Of a DNA stretch of 50,203 nucleotides, positions 1-8,633 are shown piece by piece (the stretch's first letter is position 1; every line of letters starts with the position of its first letter). The position numbers were made by a program, and so were the translations under genes. The DNA lies in assembly GCA_016297325.1 (NCBI GenBank), contig JAEDGW010000003.1:1-50203 (forward strand), given 5' to 3'. The notes beneath the pieces were generated by a model. That model was not told where the DNA came from. It saw nothing but the letters and a program-made list of their open reading frames with translations, and made no database searches. Source of the stretch: Coprococcus sp. Lineage in GTDB: Bacteria; Bacillota; Clostridia; Lachnospirales; Lachnospiraceae.

Positions 1-664
1 CGATGCCCTCTGCCTTCTTGAATTCGTCAAGCATATACTGTGTGATTGCATTATCAAAGTCATCACCACCGAGTTTGTTATCACCTGCTGTTGCAAGAAC
101 CTCGATGACTCCATCACCGATCTCGATGATTGATACATCAAATGTACCACCACCTAAATCGTATACCATGATCTTCTGCTCCTGCTCATTGTCAAGACCA
201 TATGAAAGAGCTGCTGCTGTAGGCTCGTTGATGATACGCTTTACATCAAGACCTGCAATCTTACCAGCGTCCTTTGTTGCCTGTCTCTGTGCATCTGAGA
301 AGTATGCAGGAACTGTGATAACTGCCTCTGTAACCTTCTCGCCAAGATATCCCTCAGCATCGCTCTTCAGCTTCTGAAGGATCATTGCTGAGATCTCCTG
401 TGGTGAATACTTCTTGCCATCTATCTCTACTCTGTAATCTGATCCCATATGACGCTTGATAGATGAAATTGTCTTATCTGCGTTTGTAACTGCCTGACGC
501 TTTGCAGGCTCACCTACTACTCTCTCTCCTGTCTTCAGGAAACCTACTACTGAAGGTGTTGTTCTCATACCCTCTGAGTTAGCTATAACTACAGGCTTAC
601 CACCTTCCATAACTGCTACACATGAATTTGTTGTACCTAAGTCAATACCTATAATCTTACCCAT
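1..664 (-). CDS. dnaK: Chaperone DnaK (Hsp70), N-terminal part, cut by window edge
   Basis: ATP-dependent Hsp70 chaperone that works with GrpE and DnaJ in protein folding. Only the first 221 codons are present; the gene continues beyond position 1. The protein opens with MGKIIGIDLGTTNSCVAV, the Hsp70 phosphate-1 loop, and has the phosphate-2 motif DLGGGTFD at residues 169-176. That motif lies about 25 residues earlier than in E. coli DnaK, as expected for the shorter ATPase domain of Gram-positive DnaK. The ATG at 662-664 is preceded by a good ribosome binding site (ctaggaggaaa on the minus strand). It follows grpE by 36 bp and is the third gene of the hrcA-grpE-dnaK unit, so it should be repressed by HrcA through the CIRCE site at 2474-2500. 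Identity is certain; completeness cannot be judged. Confidence 0.97.
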   Translation of the reverse strand, partial: MGKIIGIDLGTTNSCVAVMEGGKPVVIANSEGMRTTPSVVGFLKTGERVVGEPAKRQAVTNADKTISSIKRHMGSDYRVEIDGKKYSPQEISAMILQKLKSDAEGYLGEKVTEAVITVPAYFSDAQRQATKDAGKIAGLDVKRIINEPTAAALSYGLDNEQEQKIMVYDLGGGTFDVSIIEIGDGVIEVLATAGDNKLGGDDFDNAITQYMLDEFKKAEGI

Positions 665-700
665 TGTCTTTTCCTCCTAGAAAAAAATTTTACAATTGAA

Positions 701-1366
701 TTAATTTGCTACCTTTACCATGCTGAATCTGAGCACCTGATCCTTGTACATATAGCCCTTCTGCATCTCCTCAACGATGACATTCTCTTCATAACTGTCA
801 TCCTCGATATGCATCACGGCATTGTGATATGTCGGATCGAACTGCTGTCCGGCACAATCCATAGGCTTTACTCCTATGCTGTCAAGTGAAGTCATAAGCT
901 GCTTGTATATGTTTGCAACTCCTGACTCAAACGGTCTGCCCTTTTCATCCTCAGGGATAGCTGCCAGAGCCCTCTCAAAATTGTCTACAACCGGAAGAAG
1001 TTTCTCAAGGACGCCCTTTGCACCTATGTCATAAAGCTTACCTGACTCCTTCTCGTTTCTCTGTCTGATGTTCTCACACTCAGCCAGAAGTCTTGTATAC
1101 TTTGCCTCTGCATCCTTGCAGCGCTCTTTGAGTTTCTCATTCTCTTCGCGGAGAGCCTTGCCTCCACGTCTGTTTTCCTTCGCAACATGCTGTGGCTTTG
1201 CAGCCGCTGCCTGTTCCTCTGGAACGTTCACAGTCTCAGATACATTGACTCCTGATTCTGTGCTGTCCTTTATCTCTGCTGAAGCATCTCCAACTATAGT
1301 CTCAGCAGCAGGCTCTTCTGTCTTGACCTTCTTGTCGGATGAAACATTCTTTTCGCTATCAGCCAT
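701..1366 (-). CDS. grpE: Nucleotide exchange factor GrpE
   Basis: GrpE releases ADP from DnaK and so resets the chaperone cycle. The 221-residue protein has a family-typical layout. An acidic, disordered N-terminal stretch covers roughly residues 1-65. A long charged coiled coil follows at about 68-115 (KALREENEKLKERCKDAEAK). The C-terminal beta domain ends in GYMYKDQVLRFSMVKVAN, close to the GrpE C-terminal signature. FDPTYHNAVMHIED is another well conserved GrpE segment. It sits between hrcA (38 bp upstream) and dnaK (36 bp downstream) on the same strand, the classical Firmicutes heat-shock operon. Regulation should be through the CIRCE operator and promoter ahead of hrcA. The N-terminal extension is somewhat long but usual in Clostridia. 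Confidence 0.97.
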   Translation of the reverse strand: MADSEKNVSSDKKVKTEEPAAETIVGDASAEIKDSTESGVNVSETVNVPEEQAAAAKPQHVAKENRRGGKALREENEKLKERCKDAEAKYTRLLAECENIRQRNEKESGKLYDIGAKGVLEKLLPVVDNFERALAAIPEDEKGRPFESGVANIYKQLMTSLDSIGVKPMDCAGQQFDPTYHNAVMHIEDDSYEENVIVEEMQKGYMYKDQVLRFSMVKVAN

Positions 1367-1404
1367 TACTTATCCTCCTATTCATATTCATAAATTCTTG
1401 TTGT

Positions 1405-2445
1405 TTAACCATTGTTGTTAAATATATCATCAAGCTCACTGGTGAGATCCTTTAGCATGGTAACTACTTTCTTGTAGTCCATTCTCTTTGGTCCTATGAT
1501 TCCTATAGTACCTTTCGCTCCCTCCGGCATCTTGTAGGTTGCTGTTACAAGTGAGCAATCCTTGAGATTCTCATCACTGTTCTCCTTACCTATCAGGATC
1601 TGTATGTCACTGTCCTGCTGGATAACATCCTCAACATGCTTTGCAAATTCTTCTTTGTCCTCTATATCCTCCAGTGTTCCGAGAAGCTTCTCGGCCGAAG
1701 CTGAATTTGCAAGTTCAGGATACTTGAGCACATTCGTAGCTCCGCTGGTGTAAACCTTGAGATCATCTGCCTCATGGATTGCTTCCATGATTCCCTGGAA
1801 TATAGTCTCCAGGATCTCTGCATACTCGCCAGCCTGAACCTTCATGGTCTGTATAAGCTCCAGATTGATATCTGATAAAGCAGCTCCCTGAAGGAATGTG
1901 TTGAGCAATATATTGAATTTTAAAATCTCTTCATTCTTAAGACTGTATGTCGTCTTTATCAGCTTATTCTTGACTATGTTGCCATCTACCATGATGACCG
2001 CCAGCAGTGTGGTCTCATCAACCTGTGACAGTTGGATGAACTTCACTGTGTTGTTATACTGAGGCATCGTAACCAGGGTCGCATACTGTGTATTCGCCGC
2101 AAGTACCTTGGCCACCTGTTTGAGAAGCTTTTCAAGCTTATCAACTCTCTGGAGAAGATTCTCTCTCTCCTCCTGCGCGCCGATCTGCAGTGCATCTTTA
2201 TCCGCCATGATGCTGTCTACATAGAATCTGTATCCTGCATCCGTAGGAATCCTGCCCGCTGACGCATGTGGCTGACATATATACCCCATCTCCTCCAGAT
2301 CTGCCATCTCATTCCTGATGGTAGCCGGGCTGACATTCATATCTGCCAGCTTGGAGATCGTTCTTGAGCCAACCGGCTCTCCAGTCTCAAGGTAGTTAGA
2401 AACGATCGCTTTAAGAATTCTGACTTTTCTGTCATCAAGTTCCAT
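1405..2445 (-). CDS. hrcA: Heat-inducible transcription repressor HrcA
   Basis: HrcA represses class I heat-shock genes by binding CIRCE, and its folding depends on GroEL. The N-terminal winged-helix region reads RKVRILKAIVSNYLETGEPV followed by SPATIRNEMADLEEMGY and SAGRIPTDAGYRFYVD, all HrcA hallmarks. The C-terminal GAF-like part ends IGPKRMDYKKVVTMLKDL. I chose the ATG at 2443-2445 (346 residues, normal for the family). An upstream TTG at 2482-2484 would extend the protein by 13 residues, but that codon lies inside the CIRCE element. The chosen ATG has an AAAGGA ribosome binding site nine bases upstream. First gene of the hrcA-grpE-dnaK operon, autoregulated by the CIRCE at 2474-2500. Confidence 0.96.
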   Translation of the reverse strand: MELDDRKVRILKAIVSNYLETGEPVGSRTISKLADMNVSPATIRNEMADLEEMGYICQPHASAGRIPTDAGYRFYVDSIMADKDALQIGAQEERENLLQRVDKLEKLLKQVAKVLAANTQYATLVTMPQYNNTVKFIQLSQVDETTLLAVIMVDGNIVKNKLIKTTYSLKNEEILKFNILLNTFLQGAALSDINLELIQTMKVQAGEYAEILETIFQGIMEAIHEADDLKVYTSGATNVLKYPELANSASAEKLLGTLEDIEDKEEFAKHVEDVIQQDSDIQILIGKENSDENLKDCSLVTATYKMPEGAKGTIGIIGPKRMDYKKVVTMLKDLTSELDDIFNNNG

Positions 2446-2473
2446 ACTCTCATTTCCTTTGCTCTTTGCTTTA

Positions 2474-2500
2474 TTAGCACTCAATATATCCGAGTGCTAA
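2474..2500. promoter_or_regulatory. CIRCE operator (HrcA binding site)
   Basis: A perfect inverted repeat TTAGCACTC - 9 bases - GAGTGCTAA, identical to the CIRCE consensus. It lies between the promoter at 2512-2540 and the hrcA start at 2445, so bound HrcA would block hrcA-grpE-dnaK transcription. The match is read directly from the sequence; the function is established for this motif. Confidence 0.98.
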
Positions 2501-2511
2501 CCACTAAACAT

Positions 2512-2540
2512 AATCTAACACCGACGCCCCCTTTTGTCAA
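2512..2540 (-). promoter_or_regulatory. SigA-type promoter of hrcA-grpE-dnaK
   Basis: On the minus strand TTGACA (2535-2540) is a perfect -35 and TAGATT (2512-2517) a 4/6 -10, separated by exactly 17 bases. Transcription would start just before the CIRCE element, the usual arrangement for CIRCE-controlled operons. Confidence 0.8.
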
Positions 2541-2588
2541 CAAATATACGAATGTTTTTGTGATTTTTTTATGTTTTATGGGACGGTC

Positions 2589-2814
2589 GTGCCAGCTATT
2601 GAGGTGTTATGAAAGCCGTAGGTCTGAGGCTATGTATTCAATCACGCTCGGCTTACCTTGCTTGGGGGCTTCTTATCTGCATGCGGCTTTGCGGGCGATA
2701 AGGGCGCTGCCCGCTCCGCCTTAGCAAAGAAGTCACAAAGCAAGGACGCCTTCGCTACCGATTGTATACATAGCCTCAGACCTACGGCATGATCTACTTT
2801 TTTGTTGCTGGCAC
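2589..2814. repeat. Long imperfect palindrome (element E1)
   Basis: This stretch between hemW and hrcA has no convincing gene and folds on itself over about 225 bases. Outer arms are gtgccagc (2589-2596) and gctggcac (2807-2814). The main arms, 2615-2643 and 2760-2788, match at 28 of 29 positions. Inside them, 2656-2674 pairs with 2727-2745 with a few mismatches, and gcgggc/gcccgc closes the G+C-rich apex. The right half carries gcaaggacgccttcgct (2740-2756), which resembles gcaggaacgcttccgct in element E2 at 24142-24158 (13 of 17 bases). It ends about 6 bp from the hemW stop codon, so it may be the 3' end structure of the hemW transcript, a non-autonomous mobile element, or both. No transposase is present. 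Confidence 0.8.
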
Positions 2815-2820
2815 TCTGAA

Positions 2821-4119
2821 TTACTCAATAAGAAAATCAGCAAGTATCGTGTTGCTTACGTCGATTCCCTTTTTTGTGAGGCGGATCAGGCCGTGGTCGT
2901 CTTCGAGGTGGCCTGAGGTTTTGTATTTGTCTATGACCGGGCCGTAGATGTCGTAGATGGAGTGGCCGAAGTAGTCGTTGAACTTTTCTGCACTCACACC
3001 GGATATCATACGCAGTCCGAGAAACATATATTCCTCCATGAGCCTGTCAGCATTCAGATCTTCTTCGACGTGACGCATTTTTTCGAGGATATCCCTGATC
3101 TTTCCTGAATTGACAACAGGATCGCCAAATGTGTCCAGCTCATGGCATCTCTCCATGGCATCCACATAATTTCCTATGTCGCTGGTATTTGTGTATCTTC
3201 TTCCGTAGAGGAATGATGCGGCGCCTATTCCTATTCCTATGTATTCGCCGAGGGTCCAATATACCATATTGTGTCTGCACTCATATCCCTGCTTTGAGTA
3301 ATTTGATATCTCGTATCTGTGATATCCGCCGGCCTCGAGCAGTCTGTTTGTCACATCGTACATCTCCCTGTCGACGTCTTCATCGGGTATCTGTGAAAGA
3401 AGGTTCTTATCGGCGGCAAGTGGCGTTCCATCCTCTACTATCAGGCTGTAGGATGATATGTGATCCGGTCTGCACCTGAGCACTTTCTCCAGTGTATCGA
3501 GGTATGACCTCATGGTCTGTCCGGGTATATCCGACATTATATCTATGTTGATATTTCTAAAGCCAGCCTCTCTTGCCATATCATATGCGGCCAGGAACTG
3601 GTCATAATTGTGTATTCTTCCGAGTGCTGCCAGCTCTTCTCTCTGGGCAGACTGGAGTCCTATGCTCATTCTGTTTATTCCATTTGCTATGTACTCTGCT
3701 GCCTTCCTGCTTGTGAGCGTTCCGGGATTTACCTCTATGCTTATCTCGGCGTCCCAGTCCAGGTCAAATATATTTCTGACAGCGGTCATTATCACTGTGA
3801 TATCGTCCTCATCCAGAATGGACGGCGTTCCTCCTCCTATATATATTGTCCTTACAACATGCGTCTCTGCAAGATATGCATAGCTCTTAAGTTCTTCACA
3901 CAGTGCTTCAATATATTTTTCTCTGTAGGCTCCGTATCCTGATACGCAGGACTTTCCCACAGGAAATGACAGGAAATCGCAATACACACATTTCTTCACG
4001 CAGAATGGAATATGTATGTATATGCTTAACGCTCTCTTTTCATATGACTTTCCGTCATATTCCAAATCATTTTCATCATCTAAAATATCTATCATGGTCA
4101 GTTCTCTGTTGCTCCTCAT
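2821..4119 (-). CDS. hemW: Heme chaperone HemW (radical SAM, HemN-like)
   Basis: Radical SAM family protein formerly annotated as oxygen-independent coproporphyrinogen III oxidase. The iron-sulfur motif is CVKKCVYCDF (C40, C44, C47). The residue pattern CxxxCxYCDF is typical of HemW; true HemN has a further cysteine directly after the motif. The HemW heme-binding motif HNxxYW is present at residues 283-288 (HNMVYW). IGGGTPSIL near residue 94 is the SAM-binding glycine motif, and the C-terminal HemN domain follows. The 432 residues are slightly long because of the N-terminal extension. The start is uncertain: a second ATG eight codons in (4095) is also possible, with GAGGAG about 16 bases ahead of it. 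It lies downstream of lepA on the same strand, as in Bacillus. Confidence 0.93.
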   Translation of the reverse strand: MRSNRELTMIDILDDENDLEYDGKSYEKRALSIYIHIPFCVKKCVYCDFLSFPVGKSCVSGYGAYREKYIEALCEELKSYAYLAETHVVRTIYIGGGTPSILDEDDITVIMTAVRNIFDLDWDAEISIEVNPGTLTSRKAAEYIANGINRMSIGLQSAQREELAALGRIHNYDQFLAAYDMAREAGFRNINIDIMSDIPGQTMRSYLDTLEKVLRCRPDHISSYSLIVEDGTPLAADKNLLSQIPDEDVDREMYDVTNRLLEAGGYHRYEISNYSKQGYECRHNMVYWTLGEYIGIGIGAASFLYGRRYTNTSDIGNYVDAMERCHELDTFGDPVVNSGKIRDILEKMRHVEEDLNADRLMEEYMFLGLRMISGVSAEKFNDYFGHSIYDIYGPVIDKYKTSGHLEDDHGLIRLTKKGIDVSNTILADFLIE

Positions 4120-4225
4120 CTTTTGTTATTTTCAGCATTATCTATCTTCTTTTTTCTTCGGCTTCTCTTTTTGACACTTTAATTTTTGTCTTTGTTTTGT
4201 TCTTTACTCAAAATTTGTTTGAAAG

Positions 4226-4263
4226 AAAAAAGCCGCTATTAAGATTTTTCTTATTAACGACTT
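4226..4263 (-). terminator. Rho-independent terminator after lepA
   Basis: On the minus strand gtcgttaataag pairs with cttaatagcggc (wobble and one mismatch tolerated) around a short A-rich loop and is followed by a T-tract (gcttttttc). It lies 27 bp past the lepA stop and before hemW, so hemW may be only partly co-transcribed with lepA. Confidence 0.7.
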
Positions 4264-4289
4264 TTTGCGCATCCTATATAAAACTTTAC

Positions 4290-6104
4290 TTACTCTTCAT
4301 CAAGCTTCAGGACTGACATGAACGCCTTCTGTGGTATCTCCACATTGCCGACCTGTCTCATTCGCTTCTTTCCTTCTTTCTGCTTTTCGAGGAGCTTTCT
4401 CTTTCGGGATATATCACCGCCGTAACACTTCGCAAGGACATCCTTTCTCATGGCCTTGACCGTCTCACGGGCAATTACCTTGCCGCCTATGGCTGCCTGG
4501 ATAGGTATCTCGAACAGGTGTCTCGGTATCTCATCCTTGAGCTTCTCACACATCTTTCTGCCCCTCTCGTAAGCGGTATCCTTATGTATGATAAATGACA
4601 GTGCATCAACTTCTTCCTTATTGATAAGTATATCAAGCTTGACCAGATCCGATCTCACATATCCCTTCATCTCATAGTCAAATGACGCATATCCCCTTGA
4701 ACGGGATTTCAGGGCATCAAAGAAATCGTATATGATCTCGTTCAGTGGAAGATCGTATTTGAGCAGCGCCCTTGTCTCCTCCATGTATTCCATGCTGTGA
4801 TATACGCCTCTCCTCTCCTGACAGAGCTGCATGATGGCACCGACATACTCGGTAGTGACCATGATCTCAGCGGATACAAATGGCTCCTCCATATACTCTA
4901 TCGTGGACGGATCAGGCAGGTTTGATGGATTGGTGAGTTCTATCACATTGCCATCCGTGGTGTGTACCTTGTACACTACGCCTGGAGCTGTGGTCACAAG
5001 ATCGAGATTGAACTCTCTCTCTAAACGCTCCTGCACTATCTCTAAGTGGAGCAGTCCAAGGAATCCGCATCTGAATCCAAATCCGAGGGCGATGGACGTC
5101 TCCGGCTCGAAACTGAGCGCCGCATCATTTAGCTGCAGCTTCTCAAGTGCATCTCTAAGGTCTGGATATTTCGCTCCATCGGCAGGATAGAGTCCGCAGT
5201 ATACCATAGGCTGGGCCTTTTTGTATCCAGGAAGTGCCTCTTCGCAAGGCCTGTCCGCCTCTGTGACTGTATCACCAACCGTGGTGTCCTGAACATTTTT
5301 CAGGCTGGCTGTTATGTAACCAACCATGCCCGCAGACAGCTCGTCACACGACACGAATCTTCCGGCGCCAAATATTCCGACTTCCACGACCTCGGCCTCT
5401 GCACCTGTCGCCATCATCCTTATGGTTGTTCCCTTCTTCACGCATCCGTCAAATATTCTGCAGAAGATGATGACTCCCTTGTAAGAGTCATACAGACTGT
5501 CAAATATGAGTGCTTTGAGCGGAGCCTCCGGATCACCGTGTGGTGCCGGTATCTTTGTCACTATCTGCTCTAAGACTTCCTCTATGTTTATTCCATTCTT
5601 TGCCGATATCCTAGGAGCGTCCTGCGCTTCTATTCCTATGACATCTTCTATCTCATTTACAACTCTCTCAGGGTCCGCTGAAGGAAGATCTATCTTGTTG
5701 ATAACCGGCATGACGTCCAGATCATGGTCTATCGCAAGGTATACATTTGCAAGGGTCTGCGCCTCTATTCCCTGTGCCGCATCCACGACGAGGATCGCAC
5801 CTTCGCACGCTGCAAGACTCCTTGAAACCTCATAGTTGAAATCCACGTGTCCCGGAGTGTCGATGAGGTTGAATATGTATTCCTCTCCGTCGTTTGCATT
5901 GTATATGATCCTGACACACTGTGCCTTGATGGTTATTCCACGCTCCCTCTCAAGATCCATGTTGTCGAGAACCTGATTCTGCATCTCCCTGCTGGTGAGT
6001 GTTCCGGTCTTCTCGATTATACGGTCTGCCAGAGTTGACTTACCATGGTCTATATGCGCTATGATACAAAAGTTTCTTATTTTGGACTGATCTATATGTT
6101 CCAT
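4290..6104 (-). CDS. lepA: Elongation factor 4 (LepA), ribosome-associated GTPase
   Basis: Translational GTPase that acts on the ribosome during initiation/elongation, especially under ionic stress. The G1 motif AHIDHGKST is at residues 16-24, switch II is DTPGHVDF and G4 is NKIDLP. The LepA-specific C-terminal domain ends RKRKLLEKQKEGKKRMRQVG followed by NVEIPQKAFMSVLKLDEE, which separates it from EF-G. Length (604) is normal. The ATG follows a GGATGGGAATAC leader. It lies between spoIIP and hemW in the order gpr-spoIIP-lepA-hemW-hrcA known from Bacillus subtilis. A likely own promoter lies at 6170-6199 and a terminator at 4226-4263. Confidence 0.97.
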   Translation of the reverse strand: MEHIDQSKIRNFCIIAHIDHGKSTLADRIIEKTGTLTSREMQNQVLDNMDLERERGITIKAQCVRIIYNANDGEEYIFNLIDTPGHVDFNYEVSRSLAACEGAILVVDAAQGIEAQTLANVYLAIDHDLDVMPVINKIDLPSADPERVVNEIEDVIGIEAQDAPRISAKNGINIEEVLEQIVTKIPAPHGDPEAPLKALIFDSLYDSYKGVIIFCRIFDGCVKKGTTIRMMATGAEAEVVEVGIFGAGRFVSCDELSAGMVGYITASLKNVQDTTVGDTVTEADRPCEEALPGYKKAQPMVYCGLYPADGAKYPDLRDALEKLQLNDAALSFEPETSIALGFGFRCGFLGLLHLEIVQERLEREFNLDLVTTAPGVVYKVHTTDGNVIELTNPSNLPDPSTIEYMEEPFVSAEIMVTTEYVGAIMQLCQERRGVYHSMEYMEETRALLKYDLPLNEIIYDFFDALKSRSRGYASFDYEMKGYVRSDLVKLDILINKEEVDALSFIIHKDTAYERGRKMCEKLKDEIPRHLFEIPIQAAIGGKVIARETVKAMRKDVLAKCYGGDISRKRKLLEKQKEGKKRMRQVGNVEIPQKAFMSVLKLDEE

Positions 6105-6169
6105 GTATTCCCATCCTTATCTATATTCAGCCTTATATGGCTGCTGTTCATTTTTTCACATTTGACGTT

Positions 6170-6199
6170 AATATAACACGTATACACATCCATCTGCAA
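6170..6199 (-). promoter_or_regulatory. Candidate SigA promoter of lepA
   Basis: Minus strand TTGCAG (6194-6199), 18 bases, TATATT (6170-6175), about 65 bases upstream of the lepA ATG. A small hairpin (cagcc/ggctg, around 6128-6143) lies in the leader. Read by eye only. Confidence 0.5.
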
Positions 6200-6244
6200 T
6201 AGCTTATGGAACAATTTGCTCTAAACAGACTGACAGTGTTCAGA

Positions 6245-7519
6245 CTACTCCAGCAGCACTTTTGCAAGCATAGCGGCAAATGGTGCTATCGCATTTTGCT
6301 CTTCCTCCACAGTATTTGTCTGTGCGCCTATCTCCGCAAGCATGGCATGGGGCATGAGATCCATGTTGTATCTGCTTGTGCTGATATATATCTTTCTCAT
6401 GATATCTCCGTAATTTGCCCTGCCGGCAAGGTATGTCTGAAGTGAAAATGCCATGTTGTCTACCTTGTTGTCGTTGCTCCAGTAGTCAACGTCATTGCCC
6501 GCCTCGTCTCTGCACATTCCATTTATGAGCATGATCTGCGCTGTCGGCCTGCCGTCCACATCGGTCACAAGGTGCACATCATCAGGGACGCCATCCCTGT
6601 GAAGGTCTATCATCACTTCTATCTCCGGGTTTGCCGCAAGGATAGCTGCAACGCCCTCTCTGGAATAATCGTATGACGCATTTCTGTCAAGCACCCCCGT
6701 CATCATGTCATATTCTGTGGTGTCGTGATAGACAGGTATCCCGTATGTATCAGTCAGTATATCCGCCAGCTTTTCTCCTAGGCCGATAACTGTGTCGTCC
6801 ACTTCCCCGGGCCTGGAATCCGCAAAGCCTTCCGAGCTGTGGGTGTGGTATATAAGAACCTTATACCCTCCGGTGCTCATATCAAGAGTCATGTCCTTAT
6901 CCAGAAGAGATGCCGCATCCAGCTCATCATTTTTCACGCAGTCGGGATAGGTTATATTGTAACAATACGATCGCAGTGTATCCGAATCCATGCCTATATA
7001 AGAACTTGTGATATCATTCATGGCAGATACCGGGATGGCCTCAGCCGGATCTGCTGCTTTCTGCTTCCCCTGATCCTGATCCGCATAAGCTGTACCAGAT
7101 CCTCCGTCTCCGGATACCGCTTCCTCTTCGGTGCCATCATCCCCGCTTCCAGGCACTGCGTCCGCCGCACCATCAGCGCCGTTTTCACCACCAGCACTGC
7201 CCTCTGCATCGGCATAGGATACACCCGAATCGCCGCAGGATACATCCACACCGCTGTCAAAGTCCTCTCCGTCCATACACATCTCCTTCACCTGGTCTTC
7301 CCAGAAATCCATATAACAGTATATGTTATTTTCTCTGCTCGCACCGCTGTATGCACTCCATCTCACAGCATTTGCCGAATCACCATATATCAGATCGTAC
7401 ATATGTCTCCACAGATCATCCATCATCCCGGTTTTTATAAATACACCGGCGCACACAAGTATGCACCACAAAAGTATATATACTGTTTTGATCCTTATTT
7501 TATTCTCCGCCATAGCCAT
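6245..7519 (-). CDS. spoIIP: Stage II sporulation protein P (engulfment peptidoglycan hydrolase)
   Basis: SpoIIP is the amidase/endopeptidase of the SpoIID-SpoIIM-SpoIIP complex that thins septal peptidoglycan and drives engulfment. A membrane anchor lies at residues 11-29. A low-complexity Gly/Asp/Ser/Ala region follows at about 83-150, and the catalytic domain starts near residue 215. The zinc-site motif HTHSSE is at 225-230 and a second conserved segment MIDLHRDG is at 303-310. NTVEEEQNA near the C-terminus is also typical. The protein is anchored with the enzyme domain outside the membrane. It follows gpr (112 bp) in the same orientation, so a forespore/sporulation-dependent bicistron is likely. 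The 424 residues are longer than average mainly because of the linker. Confidence 0.93.
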   Translation of the reverse strand: MAMAENKIRIKTVYILLWCILVCAGVFIKTGMMDDLWRHMYDLIYGDSANAVRWSAYSGASRENNIYCYMDFWEDQVKEMCMDGEDFDSGVDVSCGDSGVSYADAEGSAGGENGADGAADAVPGSGDDGTEEEAVSGDGGSGTAYADQDQGKQKAADPAEAIPVSAMNDITSSYIGMDSDTLRSYCYNITYPDCVKNDELDAASLLDKDMTLDMSTGGYKVLIYHTHSSEGFADSRPGEVDDTVIGLGEKLADILTDTYGIPVYHDTTEYDMMTGVLDRNASYDYSREGVAAILAANPEIEVMIDLHRDGVPDDVHLVTDVDGRPTAQIMLINGMCRDEAGNDVDYWSNDNKVDNMAFSLQTYLAGRANYGDIMRKIYISTSRYNMDLMPHAMLAEIGAQTNTVEEEQNAIAPFAAMLAKVLLE

Positions 7520-7631
7520 ACCTCTCTGAAATAAAACGATGGTTCACACTCCATTATTCAAATATATGAGCATCTCCCATCATTCATTACAGATATACAG
7601 CGTTCAAATTCATCCATGAAAAATGCTTTAT

Positions 7632-8534
7632 CTACATCACCAGCCCATTTATCGCTTCCGATATGGTGTAACTTATCCTCTTCACCAGTTCATCGATGTT
7701 CTTCGGCGTGACAAACATATCTGCCATGTCCTCATCCAGAAGATTGCAGGCGATCTGATATCTCTGCCTCTCTGTGAACTCTTTCATGATCTTTCTTCCA
7801 TAAGTCTCATTGAATGCATCTGCCACCTCGTCCAGCGAATCGTCTATGATGGACGGCACCGCTATGACGGTCGGTACCCCCACAGCGATCACCTTCCTGC
7901 CCAGGGTATCGCTGTTGAGGGTCTTTCTGTTGTTGCCTATGCCTGATCCGGGACTTATGCCTGTGTCAGTAAGCTGTATGGTGCTGTTGAGTCTCCTGCT
8001 GCTCCTGGCCGCCAGTGCATCCACCGCCACCACAGCATCTATATCTATCTCACCGCATATTCCCCTTATGATATCCACCGTCTCTATTCCTGTCTGGGCC
8101 ATCACCCCGGGGCAAATGGCACTCATAGTCATCCTCGGCTTTTCAGGTGTCTCAAGATGTCTCGTCACATACAGATTGTCAACCACAAGGGGACCTATGG
8201 AGTCCGGTGTCACCTGTCTGTTTCCAAGTCCCACAACGAGTATATTCCTGCAGTCACCGACAAGTTCTACAAGTCTTCTCGTAACTTCCTCCATAAGTGG
8301 TTCATGTATGGTCTCCTCGTACTCTTTGAGCTTGTCGCACTCTATGGTCACATACTGCCCCATGGCCTTTCCAAGATTTTTTTCTCCTCTTCTATCCGTC
8401 ACATTTATGATGGTAGTCTTTATGCTCTTATCCTCATTTACCAGCGTCTTAACCCTTACTCCGGCCATCTCCCGCTCATCCGCCGCATTCTCTCTCAGCT
8501 CTATAGCCAGGTCTGTTCTGATCTCTCTCTTCAT
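7632..8534 (-). CDS. gpr: Germination protease GPR (spore SASP protease)
   Basis: GPR is the atypical aspartic endopeptidase that degrades small acid-soluble proteins when spores germinate. The two aspartates known to be essential lie in recognisable contexts: GLGNRQVTPDSIGP (D111) and AVDALAARSS (D172). The N-terminus MKREIRTDLAIELRE has the IRTDLA sequence usual in clostridial GPR near the zymogen processing site. I placed the start at ATG 8532-8534, preceded by GGGAGG with good spacing, rather than ten codons upstream. This gives 300 residues. It is followed by spoIIP. A forespore promoter is expected upstream but I could not identify one in the short space before the hairpin at 8564-8614. 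Confidence 0.95.
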   Translation of the reverse strand: MKREIRTDLAIELRENAADEREMAGVRVKTLVNEDKSIKTTIINVTDRRGEKNLGKAMGQYVTIECDKLKEYEETIHEPLMEEVTRRLVELVGDCRNILVVGLGNRQVTPDSIGPLVVDNLYVTRHLETPEKPRMTMSAICPGVMAQTGIETVDIIRGICGEIDIDAVVAVDALAARSSRRLNSTIQLTDTGISPGSGIGNNRKTLNSDTLGRKVIAVGVPTVIAVPSIIDDSLDEVADAFNETYGRKIMKEFTERQRYQIACNLLDEDMADMFVTPKNIDELVKRISYTISEAINGLVM

Positions 8535-8563
8535 GGCAACCTCCCGTTCACTTCTACATAACA

Positions 8564-8614
8564 ATAAGATACCCCCATTGAATCATATTTATGTATTCAA
8601 TGGGGGTATCTTAT
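8564..8614. terminator. Strong hairpin, probable terminator of the 8634-8945 gene
   Basis: A perfect 20-bp inverted repeat (8564-8583 and 8595-8614, core gatacccccattgaat) with an 11-base loop. It sits 19 bp after the stop of the upstream minus-strand gene and 30 bp before gpr. The flanking T-tract is short (ttattgtt), so termination efficiency is uncertain, but it separates gpr-spoIIP from the gene upstream. Confidence 0.65.
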
Positions 8615-8633
8615 CTTCTGCACGGTGACAGGC

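Noticed and set aside
3..377. Plus-strand frame opposite dnaK
   Set aside because: The minus strand encodes clear Hsp70 motifs here; the frame has no RBS and no recognisable domain.
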